Assembly: GCA_020725555.1 (NCBI GenBank)
Contig: DYEU01000005.1
Location: 24,704-88,703 of the forward strand
Reading direction: 5' to 3'
Length of the DNA stretch: 64,000 nt
From: Desulfatibacillum sp.
Lineage (GTDB): Bacteria > Desulfobacterota > Desulfobacteria > Desulfobacterales > SpSt-501
Made by a program: the position numbers and the translations under genes. Below are positions 9,246 through 19,041 of this stretch, piece by piece (within the stretch, counting starts at the first letter, position 1; the number at the start of each line of letters is the position of its first letter). Below the pieces are notes generated by a model, which did not search any database, was not told the DNA's origin, and saw nothing but the letters and a program-made list of their open reading frames with translations.

Positions 9246-9680
9246 TCAGGCCCGGCTCAGGCAGTTCGCGCAGAGCCCCTCCAGGCGGACCTCGACCTCG
9301 CGGATTTCGCCCGCGAACACGCGCCGCACGCCGCCGAGATCCACGCGCACCCCGCCGGGGGGGAGGCACTGCACGGCGCCGCATCGCGCGCAGCGGAAGT
9401 GCGGGTGCGGCGGGTGGTGCTCGCTCGGGGCCATGCCGTAGAGGCGCCTGCGGCCCCCGAGCGAAAGCTCCTGGAGGATCTTTTCCCGCACCAGCCGGTC
9501 GAGAATGCGGTAGACCGTGACCCGGTCGAGCCTCCCCGTGCGGTTGACCGTGCGGTGGATGTCCGCCGCGCTGAGAGGCGCGGGGTGGCCGCCGACGACC
9601 TCGAGCACGCGCAGCCGGCCCGGGGTCGCCTCCAGGCCGGCCCGCTCAAGGATCTCGCGGTAGTTGCAGCGCGAACACAC
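9246..9680 (-). CDS. zur: Fur-family metalloregulator, probably Zur
   Basis: 144-residue Fur-superfamily repressor: winged-helix DNA-binding half (GLEATPGRLRVLEVV, then DRVTVYRILDRLV) and a metal-binding dimerisation half with HHPPHPHFRC, a CARC pair and a terminal CANC, the four-Cys structural zinc site. It is the last gene of the znuA-znuC-znuB operon, so zinc is the likely signal and Zur the likely identity; Fur proper cannot be excluded by sequence. GTG 9680 was chosen because it has GGAGG five bases upstream and begins 35 bp after znuB ends; the longer frame would overlap znuB. Confidence 0.82.
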   Translation of the reverse strand: MCSRCNYREILERAGLEATPGRLRVLEVVGGHPAPLSAADIHRTVNRTGRLDRVTVYRILDRLVREKILQELSLGGRRRLYGMAPSEHHPPHPHFRCARCGAVQCLPPGGVRVDLGGVRRVFAGEIREVEVRLEGLCANCLSRA

Positions 9681-9715
9681 GGCGGCCTCCGCCCCCCCGC
9701 GCCCGGAAGCGCCCC

Positions 9716-10540
9716 TCAGCCGGCCTGCACCGGCCGTCCGGGAAAGAGGCGGCGCCACAGGAGCGCCCCCCCGAAGCCGGCCGCGGCGACGAGAATGATG
9801 GTCGCCCCCGAGGTGAGATCGAGGGCGTAGGAAAGAAGGAGCCCGCTCACGGTGAAGAGGGCGCTCAAGACGCTCGCCCGCACCATCATCCCCCGGAGCG
9901 ACCCGCTGAAGGACTCGGCGATGAACGGCGGGATCGTGAGGAGCGCGATCACGAGAATGAGCCCCACGACCCGGATCACGATCACGACACTCGCCGCGAT
10001 CAGGGCCAGCATGAGAACGTAGAGGGCGGCCACGGGGACGCCCCGGATGCGGGCGAACTCGGGGTCGTAGGACATGGCGAGAAACCCCGGGTAGCCCGCG
10101 GCGACGACCGCGACGACCAGGGCCGCGACCGCCGCCATCTCGGCGAGCTCGGCGGCCGGGACCGCGAGGATGCTCCCGAAGAGGTAGCTCATGAGGTCGC
10201 TGCGGTAGCCCGGGGTGAGGTCGATCAGCACGACCCCCGCCGCCATCCCGACCGCCCAGATCACCCCCACCACGGCGTCCGCCCGGTGCCGCGCGCGGAG
10301 CGTGACCGCAGCCATGGCGGCGGCGGCGGCGAGCGCGACCCCGAGGGTCCCGGCCAGGAAGGGCCAGCCCAGGAAGATCGCCAGGCCGATGCCGCCGTAG
10401 GCCGCGTGCGCGATCCCGCCCGCCAGGAAAACGATCCGGTTCACCACCACGAGCGTGCCGATCACGCCGCAGACCAGGCTCACGAGCAGCCCGGCGAGGA
10501 GCGCATGGCGCATGAACTCCATCTGCAGGGCATCGATCAT
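9716..10540 (-). CDS. znuB: Zinc ABC transporter, permease
   Basis: 274-residue polytopic membrane protein of the ABC-3 family, with about eight hydrophobic segments and the FLAGGIAHAAYGGIGLA motif near the N-terminus typical of ZnuB/TroC permeases. It forms the inner-membrane channel for metal delivered by ZnuA and powered by ZnuC. One base separates its start from the znuC stop, so the two are translationally coupled. Confidence 0.9.
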   Translation of the reverse strand: MIDALQMEFMRHALLAGLLVSLVCGVIGTLVVVNRIVFLAGGIAHAAYGGIGLAIFLGWPFLAGTLGVALAAAAAMAAVTLRARHRADAVVGVIWAVGMAAGVVLIDLTPGYRSDLMSYLFGSILAVPAAELAEMAAVAALVVAVVAAGYPGFLAMSYDPEFARIRGVPVAALYVLMLALIAASVVIVIRVVGLILVIALLTIPPFIAESFSGSLRGMMVRASVLSALFTVSGLLLSYALDLTSGATIILVAAAGFGGALLWRRLFPGRPVQAG

Positions 10541-10541
10541 C

Positions 10542-11321
10542 TCAGTCCTCCCGGTGCATCTCGAAGACCCGGTGGGGGATGCCGTGGGCCACGAGATCGA
10601 CGGGGCAGCGGTAGGCAGCCTCGAGCAGCTCCGGGGTGATTTCCCCCGCGTCGTGGTGGTGGAGGCGGCGGTTCACGCAGGCGACCGATTTCACCCGCGG
10701 CGAGAGCATCATCGTGTCGTGGGTCACGGCGACGATCGTCGCGCTGCGGTTGAGTTCGGCCAGGAGGTCGTAGAACTCCGCCCGGCCCTGGGCGTCGATG
10801 CTCGCCATGGCCTCGTCGAGGAGCAGGATCTCGGGCCGCGAGACGAGCGCGCGGGCGATGAAGACCCGCTGGAGCTGCCCCCCGGAGAGCTGCCCGATCC
10901 GTTTCCGGCGCAGCTCCCAGACGCCCATCTCCTCCATCGCCGCCCGCACGGCGGCCTCCGCCGTCGGGCTCCGCCGGAAAAACCGCCCCCCCGCGCCGAG
11001 GCTTCCCAGGCGCACGACGTCGTGCACCGAGATCGGGAAACTCCGGTTCACGTGGACGTTCTGCGGCACGTAGCCGACGCGGCGCGCCGCCCGGCGGGGC
11101 GAGGTCCCCAGGACGACGATCTCGCCCCGGCCCGGGGGCAACAGCCCGAGGATCAGCTTGAGCAGGGTCGTCTTGCCCCCGCCGTTGGGCCCGATCAGGA
11201 CGAGGAAGTCCCCGCGCCGGACCCGGAGGTTCACCTCCTCGAGCACGGGGTGCCCGTCGAAGGAGAACCCCAGGCCGCGGACCTCGATGACCGTCTCGGG
11301 ACTCTGCGGTTCCGGTTCCAT
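10542..11321 (-). CDS. znuC: Zinc ABC transporter, ATPase
   Basis: 259-residue ABC ATPase. Walker A GPNGGGKTTL, signature LSGGQLQRV, Walker B ILLLDEAMASID and the switch histidine in VTHD are all intact. The FSFDGHPVLEEVNL start and VGYVPQ Q-loop match ZnuC/MntB-type metal importers. It lies six bases downstream of znuA and directly upstream of znuB. Confidence 0.92.
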   Translation of the reverse strand: MEPEPQSPETVIEVRGLGFSFDGHPVLEEVNLRVRRGDFLVLIGPNGGGKTTLLKLILGLLPPGRGEIVVLGTSPRRAARRVGYVPQNVHVNRSFPISVHDVVRLGSLGAGGRFFRRSPTAEAAVRAAMEEMGVWELRRKRIGQLSGGQLQRVFIARALVSRPEILLLDEAMASIDAQGRAEFYDLLAELNRSATIVAVTHDTMMLSPRVKSVACVNRRLHHHDAGEITPELLEAAYRCPVDLVAHGIPHRVFEMHRED

Positions 11322-11327
11322 CGCGCC

Positions 11328-12287
11328 TCAGGGCAGGGCCTCGCGCAGGCGCCGGGCCGCCCGCCTCAGGTTCTGCGCCCAGTCGGCGGCCAGCGGATCG
11401 ACGGGGATCACCGCGCCGTCGATCCCGCGCGCCACCGCCTCGGCGCTGCGCGTCGAGAACTGCGGCTGGACGAAGACCGCGCGGATGCCCTCCCGGCGGG
11501 CGAAGCGGATCAGCTCCTCGAGCCGGGCGGGCTTGGGTTCCTTGCCCTCGATCTCGATCGCCCGCTGCTCGAGCCCGTAGTCGCGGGCGAAGTAGCCCCA
11601 GGAGGGGTGAAACACGAGGAAACGCGAGCCCTCTTTGCCGGCGAAGAGCGCGCGCAGCTCGGCGTCCAGGGCGTCGATCTCCTCGAGAAACGCCGCATGG
11701 CCCGCTTCATAGCGCGCGCGGTGCTCGGGATCAACCGCGATCAGCCCGTCGCGGATGTGGCCGGCCTGCACCCGGACGAGGGCGGGGGAAAGCCAGATGT
11801 GGGGGTCGAGCCCCTCCCCGTGGGCATGGCCATGCTTGTGCGCGTGGTCGTGGGCAGGGCGTTTGCCCCCCTGCGCGCGGGTCCGGCCCGCGTCCGCCTC
11901 CCGCGCGGGCGTCTTGAGATCATCGTGGGCCGGCAGCGGGATCTTCTCGATCCCCCGGTCGGTGGGCACGATGCGCATGGCGGGGTTCGCGGCCGCGATC
12001 TTCTCCATCCAGGCGGCCTCGAAATCGATCCCCACGGAGAAGTAGACCGCGGCGCGGGAAAGCGCGGCCATCACCCGCGGCTTGGGCTCCCAGGTGTGCG
12101 GGTCCGCGCCCGCGGGCACGAGCACCGCGACCGCGACGCGCTCCCCGCCGATTCGTTCCACGAAGTAACGCTGCGGCTCGATGCTCACGAAGGCGGTGAG
12201 CGGGGCGCCCCCCGCCGCGGCCCCCTCGAAGCCGAAGGCGAACAGGCAGGCGGCCGTCGCCGCAAGACGTTGAATCCGGTGTTTCAT
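11328..12287 (-). CDS. znuA: Zinc ABC transporter, periplasmic binding protein
   Basis: 319-residue cluster A-I solute-binding protein with a cleavable signal peptide (MKHRIQRLAATAACLFAFG...). The metal-site histidines are in PAGADPHTWEP, DPHIWLSP and FHPSWGYFA. Between the first two is a charged, His-rich loop (HDHAHKHGHAHG, about residues 145-156), the hallmark of zinc- rather than manganese-specific members. It captures zinc in the periplasm for ZnuBC. It is the first gene of the operon; an operator-like palindrome overlaps its promoter. Confidence 0.92.
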   Translation of the reverse strand: MKHRIQRLAATAACLFAFGFEGAAAGGAPLTAFVSIEPQRYFVERIGGERVAVAVLVPAGADPHTWEPKPRVMAALSRAAVYFSVGIDFEAAWMEKIAAANPAMRIVPTDRGIEKIPLPAHDDLKTPAREADAGRTRAQGGKRPAHDHAHKHGHAHGEGLDPHIWLSPALVRVQAGHIRDGLIAVDPEHRARYEAGHAAFLEEIDALDAELRALFAGKEGSRFLVFHPSWGYFARDYGLEQRAIEIEGKEPKPARLEELIRFARREGIRAVFVQPQFSTRSAEAVARGIDGAVIPVDPLAADWAQNLRRAARRLREALP

Positions 12288-12380
12288 GGCTCCCTCCGCG
12301 GCAGCGTTTTGCCATTCGGTTGCATCCCCGACTCAAGCGCTGGAGTGCGGTTTATGATCGAATCCGGGAAACTCGGCGCC

Positions 12381-12413
12381 TGCAACTATGTTGCATAAGG
12401 GGGCCGTTGTCAA
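12381..12413 (-). promoter_or_regulatory. znu operon promoter with overlapping operator palindrome
   Basis: Minus-strand TTGACA (12413-12408), 17-bp spacer and CATAGT (12390-12385). The perfect 6-3-6 palindrome TGCAAC-ATA-GTTGCA (12381-12395) covers the -10. A further half site GTTGCAT lies at 12319-12325. The palindrome upstream of znuA and the fur-family gene in the same operon make it a likely Zur operator; identity of the binding protein is inferred. Confidence 0.6.
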
Positions 12414-12451
12414 CCGCCTCGAGGCGGGGGCGTCCGGAGAGGGGCTTTGCT

Positions 12452-13840
12452 TCAGGATTTGAGGAGCTTCATCCCCTCGCGGGTGTCCTTCACGGTGTAG
12501 CCGAGCTTCTGGATCGCGGCGCGCAGCCGGTCCGCCTCGGCCCAGTCTTTCGCCTCCCGCGCGGCCTTGCGCGCCGCAACCAGCCGCCGCACGTCCTCGG
12601 GCAGCTCCTCCGGCCGGTCGAGGCGGTCGAGATCGAGCCCCAGCACGCGATCGAAATCGAGCACCGTCGCGCGCTTCACGGCGGGGGGGAGGTCGCTTTT
12701 CAGCAGCTCCTGCACCACGGCCATGGCCCGCGGCATGTTGAGGTCGTCGTTCACCTCCTGCAGGAACTTCTCGCGGAAGGAGGCGTCGGCTGCGGCCCCC
12801 GGCGCTCCGGGGCCGAGGTCGCGCACCTGGTTGTGGAGGTGCTCGAGCCCGCCGCGGGCCGCCTCCATCGAGGCTTCGCTGTACTCCATGGGCTTGCGGT
12901 AGTGGGAGAGAAAGGCGGCGAAGCGGAAGGCGAGCGGCGGGATGCCCTTGCGGACGAGGGCGTTTTCCAGGGTGAGGAAGTTTTCCTCGCTCTTGGCCAT
13001 CTTTTTTCCGCCCTGGATGTTGAGGAAGGCGCCGTGCATCCAGAACCGGAAGAAGGGCTTTCCCGTCGCCGCCTCGGACTGGGCGATCTCGTTGGTGTGG
13101 TGGATGTCGATGTGGTCGATCCCGCCGCAGTGGATGTCGAGCCGCTCCCCCAGGTATTTCAGGCTCATCGCCGAGCACTCGATGTGCCAGCCCGGGAACC
13201 CCCTCCCCCAGGGCGAATCCCACTCCATCTGCCGCTTCACCCCGGGGGGCGAGAATTTCCAGAGCGCGAAATCGGTCGGGTTGCGCTTCTCGGGGTTCCT
13301 CTCCACCCGCGCCCCCTCGCGCAGCGCCTCGAGGTTCTGGCTCGACAGGCGTCCGTACTCGGGAAACCGCGCGGTGTCGAAGTAGATCCCGTCGCTCGTG
13401 CGGTAGGTGAAGCCCTTGTCCTCGAGGACGCGGATGAGGGCGATCTGCTCGGGGATGTTCTCCGTCGCCCGGCACCAGACCGTGGGCTCGAGGATGTTCA
13501 GCCGCGCCATGTCCTCGCGGAAGGCGCGCGTGTAGAACGCGGCGATCTCCCAGGCGCTCTTGCCCTCCCGGCGCGAGCCGGCCTCGATCTTGTCCTCGCC
13601 GAGGTCGCGGTCGCCGGTCAGGTGCCCCACGTCGGTGATGTTCATCACGTGGCGCACGCGGAACCCGTTGTAGAGGAGCACACGCTTGAGCACGTCCTCG
13701 AAGAGGAAGGTGCGCAGGTTGCCGAGATGGGCGTAGTTGTAGACCGTCGGCCCGCAGGTGTAGAGGCCGACCTCGTCCGGGAAGAGCGGGGCGAAAGGCT
13801 CCTTGCTCCGGGTGCGCGTGTTGTAGAGAAGAAGCGGCAT
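12452..13840 (-). CDS. cysS: Cysteinyl-tRNA synthetase
   Basis: 462-residue class I aminoacyl-tRNA synthetase charging tRNA-Cys. It has the zinc ligand Cys29 in [11 protein letters not shown], the HIGH-like AHLGN, the HIECSAMS and [18 protein letters not shown] zinc/active-site segments, and KMAKS as the KMSKS loop. Length is normal. It lies 17 bp after the phasin-like gene, so it is probably in the acyl-CoA dehydrogenase-phasin-cysS transcript; znuA 164 bp downstream has its own promoter. Confidence 0.95.
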   Translation of the reverse strand: MPLLLYNTRTRSKEPFAPLFPDEVGLYTCGPTVYNYAHLGNLRTFLFEDVLKRVLLYNGFRVRHVMNITDVGHLTGDRDLGEDKIEAGSRREGKSAWEIAAFYTRAFREDMARLNILEPTVWCRATENIPEQIALIRVLEDKGFTYRTSDGIYFDTARFPEYGRLSSQNLEALREGARVERNPEKRNPTDFALWKFSPPGVKRQMEWDSPWGRGFPGWHIECSAMSLKYLGERLDIHCGGIDHIDIHHTNEIAQSEAATGKPFFRFWMHGAFLNIQGGKKMAKSEENFLTLENALVRKGIPPLAFRFAAFLSHYRKPMEYSEASMEAARGGLEHLHNQVRDLGPGAPGAAADASFREKFLQEVNDDLNMPRAMAVVQELLKSDLPPAVKRATVLDFDRVLGLDLDRLDRPEELPEDVRRLVAARKAAREAKDWAEADRLRAAIQKLGYTVKDTREGMKLLKS

Positions 13841-13857
13841 GCGGGCGGCGCGTGGCT

Positions 13858-14223
13858 TCAGGAGGACTTCTTCGCCCCGGCGCGGGGGCGGGCCGCGGAG
13901 GGTTTCCGGGAAGCGGGGGCCGGCCGGGCGGCCTGGAGCTGCTTCTTGAGCTGCTGGATTTCGCGCTGCAACCCCTTCACGTCCTCGCGCGTGGCGACGT
14001 CGGCCTTGCGCAGCACCTCCTTCGCCAGACGGTTCACCCGCTTCTCGAGGCCCTGCTGCGCCCGGTCGTAGGCCTCCCGCAGGCTCTTCAGGAACTGTCC
14101 CGCCTCCGCCTCCGAAAGCCGGGATTTGCGGGCGATCTCGCGGCCGGCGGCCTCGACCTCGCGCCAGGTCTTGAGCGCAAGGCCCACGCCGGTGTTCAAC
14201 GCCTTCTTGAGGGACTCGATCAT
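13858..14223 (-). CDS. Small coiled-coil protein, phasin/granule-associated-like
   Basis: 121-residue hydrophilic protein, mostly helical by composition. It opens with the amphipathic [17 protein letters not shown], continues with heptad-rich coiled coil (about 30-98), and ends in an Ala/Pro/Lys/Arg tail ([15 protein letters not shown]). This layout resembles proteobacterial phasin-like or polyhydroxyalkanoate granule-associated proteins, which coat polymer granules and may bind DNA through the basic tail. Position right behind an acyl-CoA dehydrogenase fits but does not prove this. No catalytic motif. Start ATG 14223 has GGAAGAAGAG upstream. Confidence 0.55.
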   Translation of the reverse strand: MIESLKKALNTGVGLALKTWREVEAAGREIARKSRLSEAEAGQFLKSLREAYDRAQQGLEKRVNRLAKEVLRKADVATREDVKGLQREIQQLKKQLQAARPAPASRKPSAARPRAGAKKSS

Positions 14224-14264
14224 CGTCTCTTCTTCCTTTCTCCGCCCTCTGCGGCGGGGGAGGC

Positions 14265-15419
<1,155 letters not shown>

Positions 15420-15587
15420 GGCGATCCTCCGGTGGCGGAAGGGGCGGCAAGCGCCGGCAGCGGGGCCGGGGGCCCCCGAAGCCTTTTGGGGGCCGCGGGA
15501 GGCCTTGGCGGATGCGGCGTATTTCCGCGAAGCGCTTACCACAAGGCCGGGGGGGTTTGCAAGGCGCGGCGGGCGCGGGCGATCGCC

Positions 15588-15616
15588 TTGACTGGGCCCC
15601 CGTTCTGCCCTAAAGC
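15588..15616 (+). promoter_or_regulatory. Possible promoter of the cooC-acuC-acuB operon
   Basis: TTGACT, 17-bp spacer, TAAAGC, ending 60 bp upstream of the cooC start. The -10 is weak, but nothing better was seen in this 256-bp divergent gap. Confidence 0.35.
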
Positions 15617-15675
15617 AAAAGCACACGGCGCGGCCTCAACCCCCGCCGGACTCCCCGCAAGCGAGACCTTCTCCG

Positions 15676-16425
15676 ATGGCCTTCCAGATCGCCATGGCCG
15701 GCAAGGGCGGAACCGGCAAGACCACCCTCGCCGGGCTCTTGATCCGTTACCTGATCTCCCGCAACCGCAAGCCGATCCTCGCCGTCGACGCCGACAGCAA
15801 CGCCAACCTGAACGAGGTGCTCGGCGTCCCGCTCGCGGAGACGGTGGGCGAGGCGCGCGAAGACATGAAGCGCGGCCAGGTCCCGAGCGGCATGACCAAG
15901 GACCTCTTCCTCGAGATGAAGCTCGGCCAGGCCGTGGTCGAGGCCGGGGACTTCGACCTGATCGCCATGGGGCGGCCGGAGGGCCCCGGCTGCTACTGCG
16001 CGGCGAACGCGATCCTGGTCACCTGCCTCGAGAAGCTCGTCGCGAACTACCCCTGGGTGGTCATGGACAACGAGGCCGGCATGGAGCACATCAGCCGGCT
16101 GACCACGAAGAACGTCGACACGCTCCTCGTGGTCTCGGACTCCTCGCGGCGGGGCCTCGAGGCGGCCCTGCGCATCGCCCGGCTCGCCCGGGAGCTGAAC
16201 ATCGGGGTGGGGGAAAGCCACCTCATCGTCAACCGCGCCCAGGAGCCCCCCGCCGAGGACGCCTTGCGGCCGCTGCTCGAGGCCGGCCTGCGCTTCGCCG
16301 GCACCGTCCCCGAGGACCGCCGCATCACCGAGTCCGACGCCCGGGGCCGGCCGATCTTCGATCTTCCCGCAGACGCCCCGTCGCTGCGGGCGGCGGTGGC
16401 GATCTTCGAGCGCCTGTTCCCCTGA
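15676..16425 (+). CDS. cooC: CooC-type nickel-insertion ATPase (carbon monoxide dehydrogenase maturation)
   Basis: 249-residue MinD/SIMIBI-class ATPase. The deviant Walker A GKGGTGKTTL, the switch segment LAVDADSNANL and the CYC motif in EGPGCYCAAN, which binds nickel at the dimer interface in CooC/AcsF, are all present; VVMDNEAGMEHISR is a family signature. CooC loads nickel into the C-cluster of CO dehydrogenase. No CODH or acetyl-CoA synthase gene is in the window, so the client enzyme lies elsewhere. It heads the plus-strand run of acuC, acuB, prmA, sirtuin, RACo-like and cysteine desulfurase genes. Confidence 0.85.
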   Translation: MAFQIAMAGKGGTGKTTLAGLLIRYLISRNRKPILAVDADSNANLNEVLGVPLAETVGEAREDMKRGQVPSGMTKDLFLEMKLGQAVVEAGDFDLIAMGRPEGPGCYCAANAILVTCLEKLVANYPWVVMDNEAGMEHISRLTTKNVDTLLVVSDSSRRGLEAALRIARLARELNIGVGESHLIVNRAQEPPAEDALRPLLEAGLRFAGTVPEDRRITESDARGRPIFDLPADAPSLRAAVAIFERLFP

Positions 16426-16489
16426 AGCCCTCGCGGATGAGCCCGAACCGCCGGGACGGGGGAGGCCGCTTGGGCGACAAGGAAGACCC

Positions 16490-17440
16490 ATGAGACGCAC
16501 CGGCTTGGTCTACGACGAGCGCTTCCTGCGGCACCGGACCGGCCCCTACCACCCCGAAATCCCCGAGCGGCTCACCGCCGTGATGCAGGGGATCGCGGAA
16601 GGCGGGCTGCTCGACCGCCTGGTGCGCATCCCCGCGGCCCCGGCGGAGCTCGCCTGGGTGCACGCCGTCCACAGCCCGGAGTACGTGCGGCGCTTCGAGG
16701 CGGCCTGCCGCAAGGGGGAGACCCTCTTCGACTCGCCCGACAACCAGATGTGCCGCGAGACCTACGAGGTGGCCCTCCTCGCCGCGGGGGGGGTGATCGC
16801 CGCCTGCCACGAGGTGCTGGAAGGCCGACTCGACAACGCCTTCTGCGCCGTCCGTCCCCCCGGCCACCACGCCGAGGCGAACCGCGCCATGGGGTTCTGC
16901 TATTTCAACAACGTCGCCATCGCCGCGCGCTACCTCCAGCGGCGCTTCGGCGTCGAGCGCATCGGCATCGTCGACTTCGACGTCCATCACGGCAACGGCA
17001 CCCAGCACATCTTCGAGGACGACCCGCAGGTTTATTACTACAGCATCCACCAGCACCCCTCCTTCGCCTACCCGGGCACCGGCCGCGAGTTCGAATACGG
17101 CCGCGGCGGCGGCTACGGTTACACGAAGAACTCGCCCGCCCTGCCCGGCCAGGGCGACGAGGAGTACCGCCGGCTGATCGAGCGCGACCTCCTGCCGGCC
17201 TTCGCGGAGTTCCGGCCCCAGGTCATCCTGGTCTCGGCCGGCTTCGACGGCCACCGCGACGACGACATGTCCGACATTGCCCTCTCGACGGAGGGCTACA
17301 CCTGGATCATCGAGCGCATCCTCGAGCTGGCCGCGGCGCACAGCGGGCACCGCCTCGTCTCGGTGCTCGAAGGCGGCTACTGCCTCGCCCGGCTGCCCGA
17401 GCTCGCCCGCAACCACGTGCAGGCCCTGCTGGGGGGCTGA
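16490..17440 (+). CDS. acuC: Histone deacetylase-superfamily protein (AcuC-like)
   Basis: 316-residue arginase/deacetylase-fold zinc hydrolase. The tandem active-site histidines (RPPGHHAE), the zinc motif DFDVHHGNGTQ and the second zinc aspartate in VSAGFDGHRDDD are intact, as are GFCYFNNVAIAA and LEGGY. Members deacetylate acetyl-lysine proteins, acetylpolyamines or acetoin-pathway targets; AcuC deacetylates acetyl-CoA synthetase in Bacillus. The next gene is AcuB-like, which supports the Acu assignment; a sirtuin follows two genes later. Confidence 0.88.
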   Translation: MRRTGLVYDERFLRHRTGPYHPEIPERLTAVMQGIAEGGLLDRLVRIPAAPAELAWVHAVHSPEYVRRFEAACRKGETLFDSPDNQMCRETYEVALLAAGGVIAACHEVLEGRLDNAFCAVRPPGHHAEANRAMGFCYFNNVAIAARYLQRRFGVERIGIVDFDVHHGNGTQHIFEDDPQVYYYSIHQHPSFAYPGTGREFEYGRGGGYGYTKNSPALPGQGDEEYRRLIERDLLPAFAEFRPQVILVSAGFDGHRDDDMSDIALSTEGYTWIIERILELAAAHSGHRLVSVLEGGYCLARLPELARNHVQALLGG

Positions 17441-17473
17441 AGGGGTGAATTCCATCGCATCGAGGGGGAGACC

Positions 17474-18175
17474 ATGTTCGTCAGCCGATCCATGACCCGG
17501 GGGGTCGTCACCGCCGCCCCGGAGACATCCCTGTTCGACCTCCAGGAACTCATGGCCGCCCACCGCATCCGGCACATCCCCATCGTGGACGGGGAGAGAA
17601 AGGTGGTCGGGATCGTCAGCGACCGCGACATCCGCAGCGCGCTGCCCTTCCGGTTCTTCAAGGAGGGCCTCCGCGAGGAGGAGCGGGTGAAGTTCCAGGA
17701 CATCCGCGCGCGGGATATCATGACCTCGCCGGTGATCACGATCTCGCCCGGCTACACGATCCAGGACGCGCTGCTCATGATCCAGAACGCCAAGGTGGGG
17801 GCCCTCCCGGTCGTGGACGAGGAGGGCCGGCTGCGCGGGATCCTCTCGGTGCGCGACCTGCTGCGGGCCTTCATCAATGTGCTCGGCATCGGCGAGCCCG
17901 GGACCCTGCTGTGCATCCTCGTGGAGGAGAAGGTCGGGCAGCTCAAGAAGATCGTCGATGCGATCACCGAGATGGGCATCTCCTTCGGCAGCGTGCTCGT
18001 CGCCCGCTACTGGGAAGAGGACAAGCGCGCCGTCTTTCCCTACCTGCTCACCCAGAACGTGGCCCCGGTGAAGAAAAAACTGGCCGAAATGGGCTACACG
18101 CTGATCGACCCCATGCAGTGGTATCTCGACCGGCTGCCGGAAGAGGAAAATCCGTCCGCCCCGCCCCGCCCATGA
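17474..18175 (+). CDS. acuB: CBS-domain protein, AcuB-like
   Basis: 233 residues: two tandem CBS domains (about 1-60 and 75-140, the second opening with IMTSPVITISPG) followed by a C-terminal ACT-like region (about 143-215; VGQLKKIVDAITEMGISFGSV). CBS pairs bind adenine nucleotides and act as energy-status sensors. The CBS-CBS-ACT order is that of AcuB, which accompanies AcuC. Likely soluble, with no transmembrane or catalytic domain. Its stop overlaps the prmA start (ATGA). Confidence 0.85.
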   Translation: MFVSRSMTRGVVTAAPETSLFDLQELMAAHRIRHIPIVDGERKVVGIVSDRDIRSALPFRFFKEGLREEERVKFQDIRARDIMTSPVITISPGYTIQDALLMIQNAKVGALPVVDEEGRLRGILSVRDLLRAFINVLGIGEPGTLLCILVEEKVGQLKKIVDAITEMGISFGSVLVARYWEEDKRAVFPYLLTQNVAPVKKKLAEMGYTLIDPMQWYLDRLPEEENPSAPPRP

Positions 18176-19041
18176 ACCGCGGTACCGCCTGCCCGTACGG
18201 GGAACTCCACATCTACGAAATCGCCGGCCGGCCGCCGGCTTTCGCCGAGCCGCAAGCGGAAGGCTTCCTCGGCGGCTGGTGCGAGGAGGACGCCTGCTTT
18301 TTCTTCTTCTCCGCACCCGCCGCGGGCGAGATGGCGGAGTTTCTCTCCCGGCACCCCGGCCTGCGCCTGCGCGACACCCACCGCATGGCTTACGCCGACT
18401 GGCAGGGAGGCCCCCCGGAGCCCTTCCGCGTCGGCCGCTTCCGCTTCCTGCCCCCCTGGCACGAGGCGGAGGGGGCGGGCCCGGGGGAGGACCCCCCGCT
18501 CCTTCTCGACCCGGGCCTGGTCTTCGGCAACGGCCGCCACCCCACGACGCGCGACTGCCTTAAGGCGCTCGAGGCCGCCGCCCGGGAATCCCCGCCGGGC
18601 CGCGTTCTCGACCTGGGTACGGGGACCGGGGTGCTCGCGCTCGCCGCCGCCTCCCTCGGCGGCCGCGTGCTCGCCGTCGACGCCAACGTCCTCGCCGCGC
18701 GGACGGCCCGCCGCAACGTGCGTCTGAACGGCCTCGAACACCGCGTCCTCGTCGTCGCCGGGCGGGCCGAGGATTTCGCCGGGACCGCCGCCGACCTCGC
18801 GCTCGCCAACCTGAACGGCGGCGTGCTCCTCGGGTTGCTTGCGGACTCCGCCTGGCGGCGCACGCCGCGGTGGGTCCTCTCGGGGCTGTTGCGCGGGGAG
18901 GTGCGGGAAGTGCGCCGCCGGCTCGGCTTGGCCGGCTACCTCGTCGAGGAGGCCTGGGTCCACGAGGGCCTCTGGCACACGCTCCTCGCCCGCAGGGCCC
19001 AGGAGCGCCCGCTTCCGGAGGAGGCCCCATGCAGGAGCTGA
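18172..19041 (+). CDS. prmA: Ribosomal protein L11 methyltransferase-like
   Basis: 289-residue class I SAM-dependent methyltransferase. It has LLLDPGLVFGNGRHPTT (the PrmA substrate/SAM gate), motif I VLDLGTGTGVLALAA and motif IV LALANLNG in place of the usual NIL. Its length and N-terminal domain match PrmA, which trimethylates L11. The N-xx motif variation means a relaxed or altered target is possible. It starts at the ATG overlapping the acuB stop and overlaps the sirtuin start by 13 bp. Confidence 0.8.
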   Translation: MNRGTACPYGELHIYEIAGRPPAFAEPQAEGFLGGWCEEDACFFFFSAPAAGEMAEFLSRHPGLRLRDTHRMAYADWQGGPPEPFRVGRFRFLPPWHEAEGAGPGEDPPLLLDPGLVFGNGRHPTTRDCLKALEAAARESPPGRVLDLGTGTGVLALAAASLGGRVLAVDANVLAARTARRNVRLNGLEHRVLVVAGRAEDFAGTAADLALANLNGGVLLGLLADSAWRRTPRWVLSGLLRGEVREVRRRLGLAGYLVEEAWVHEGLWHTLLARRAQERPLPEEAPCRS

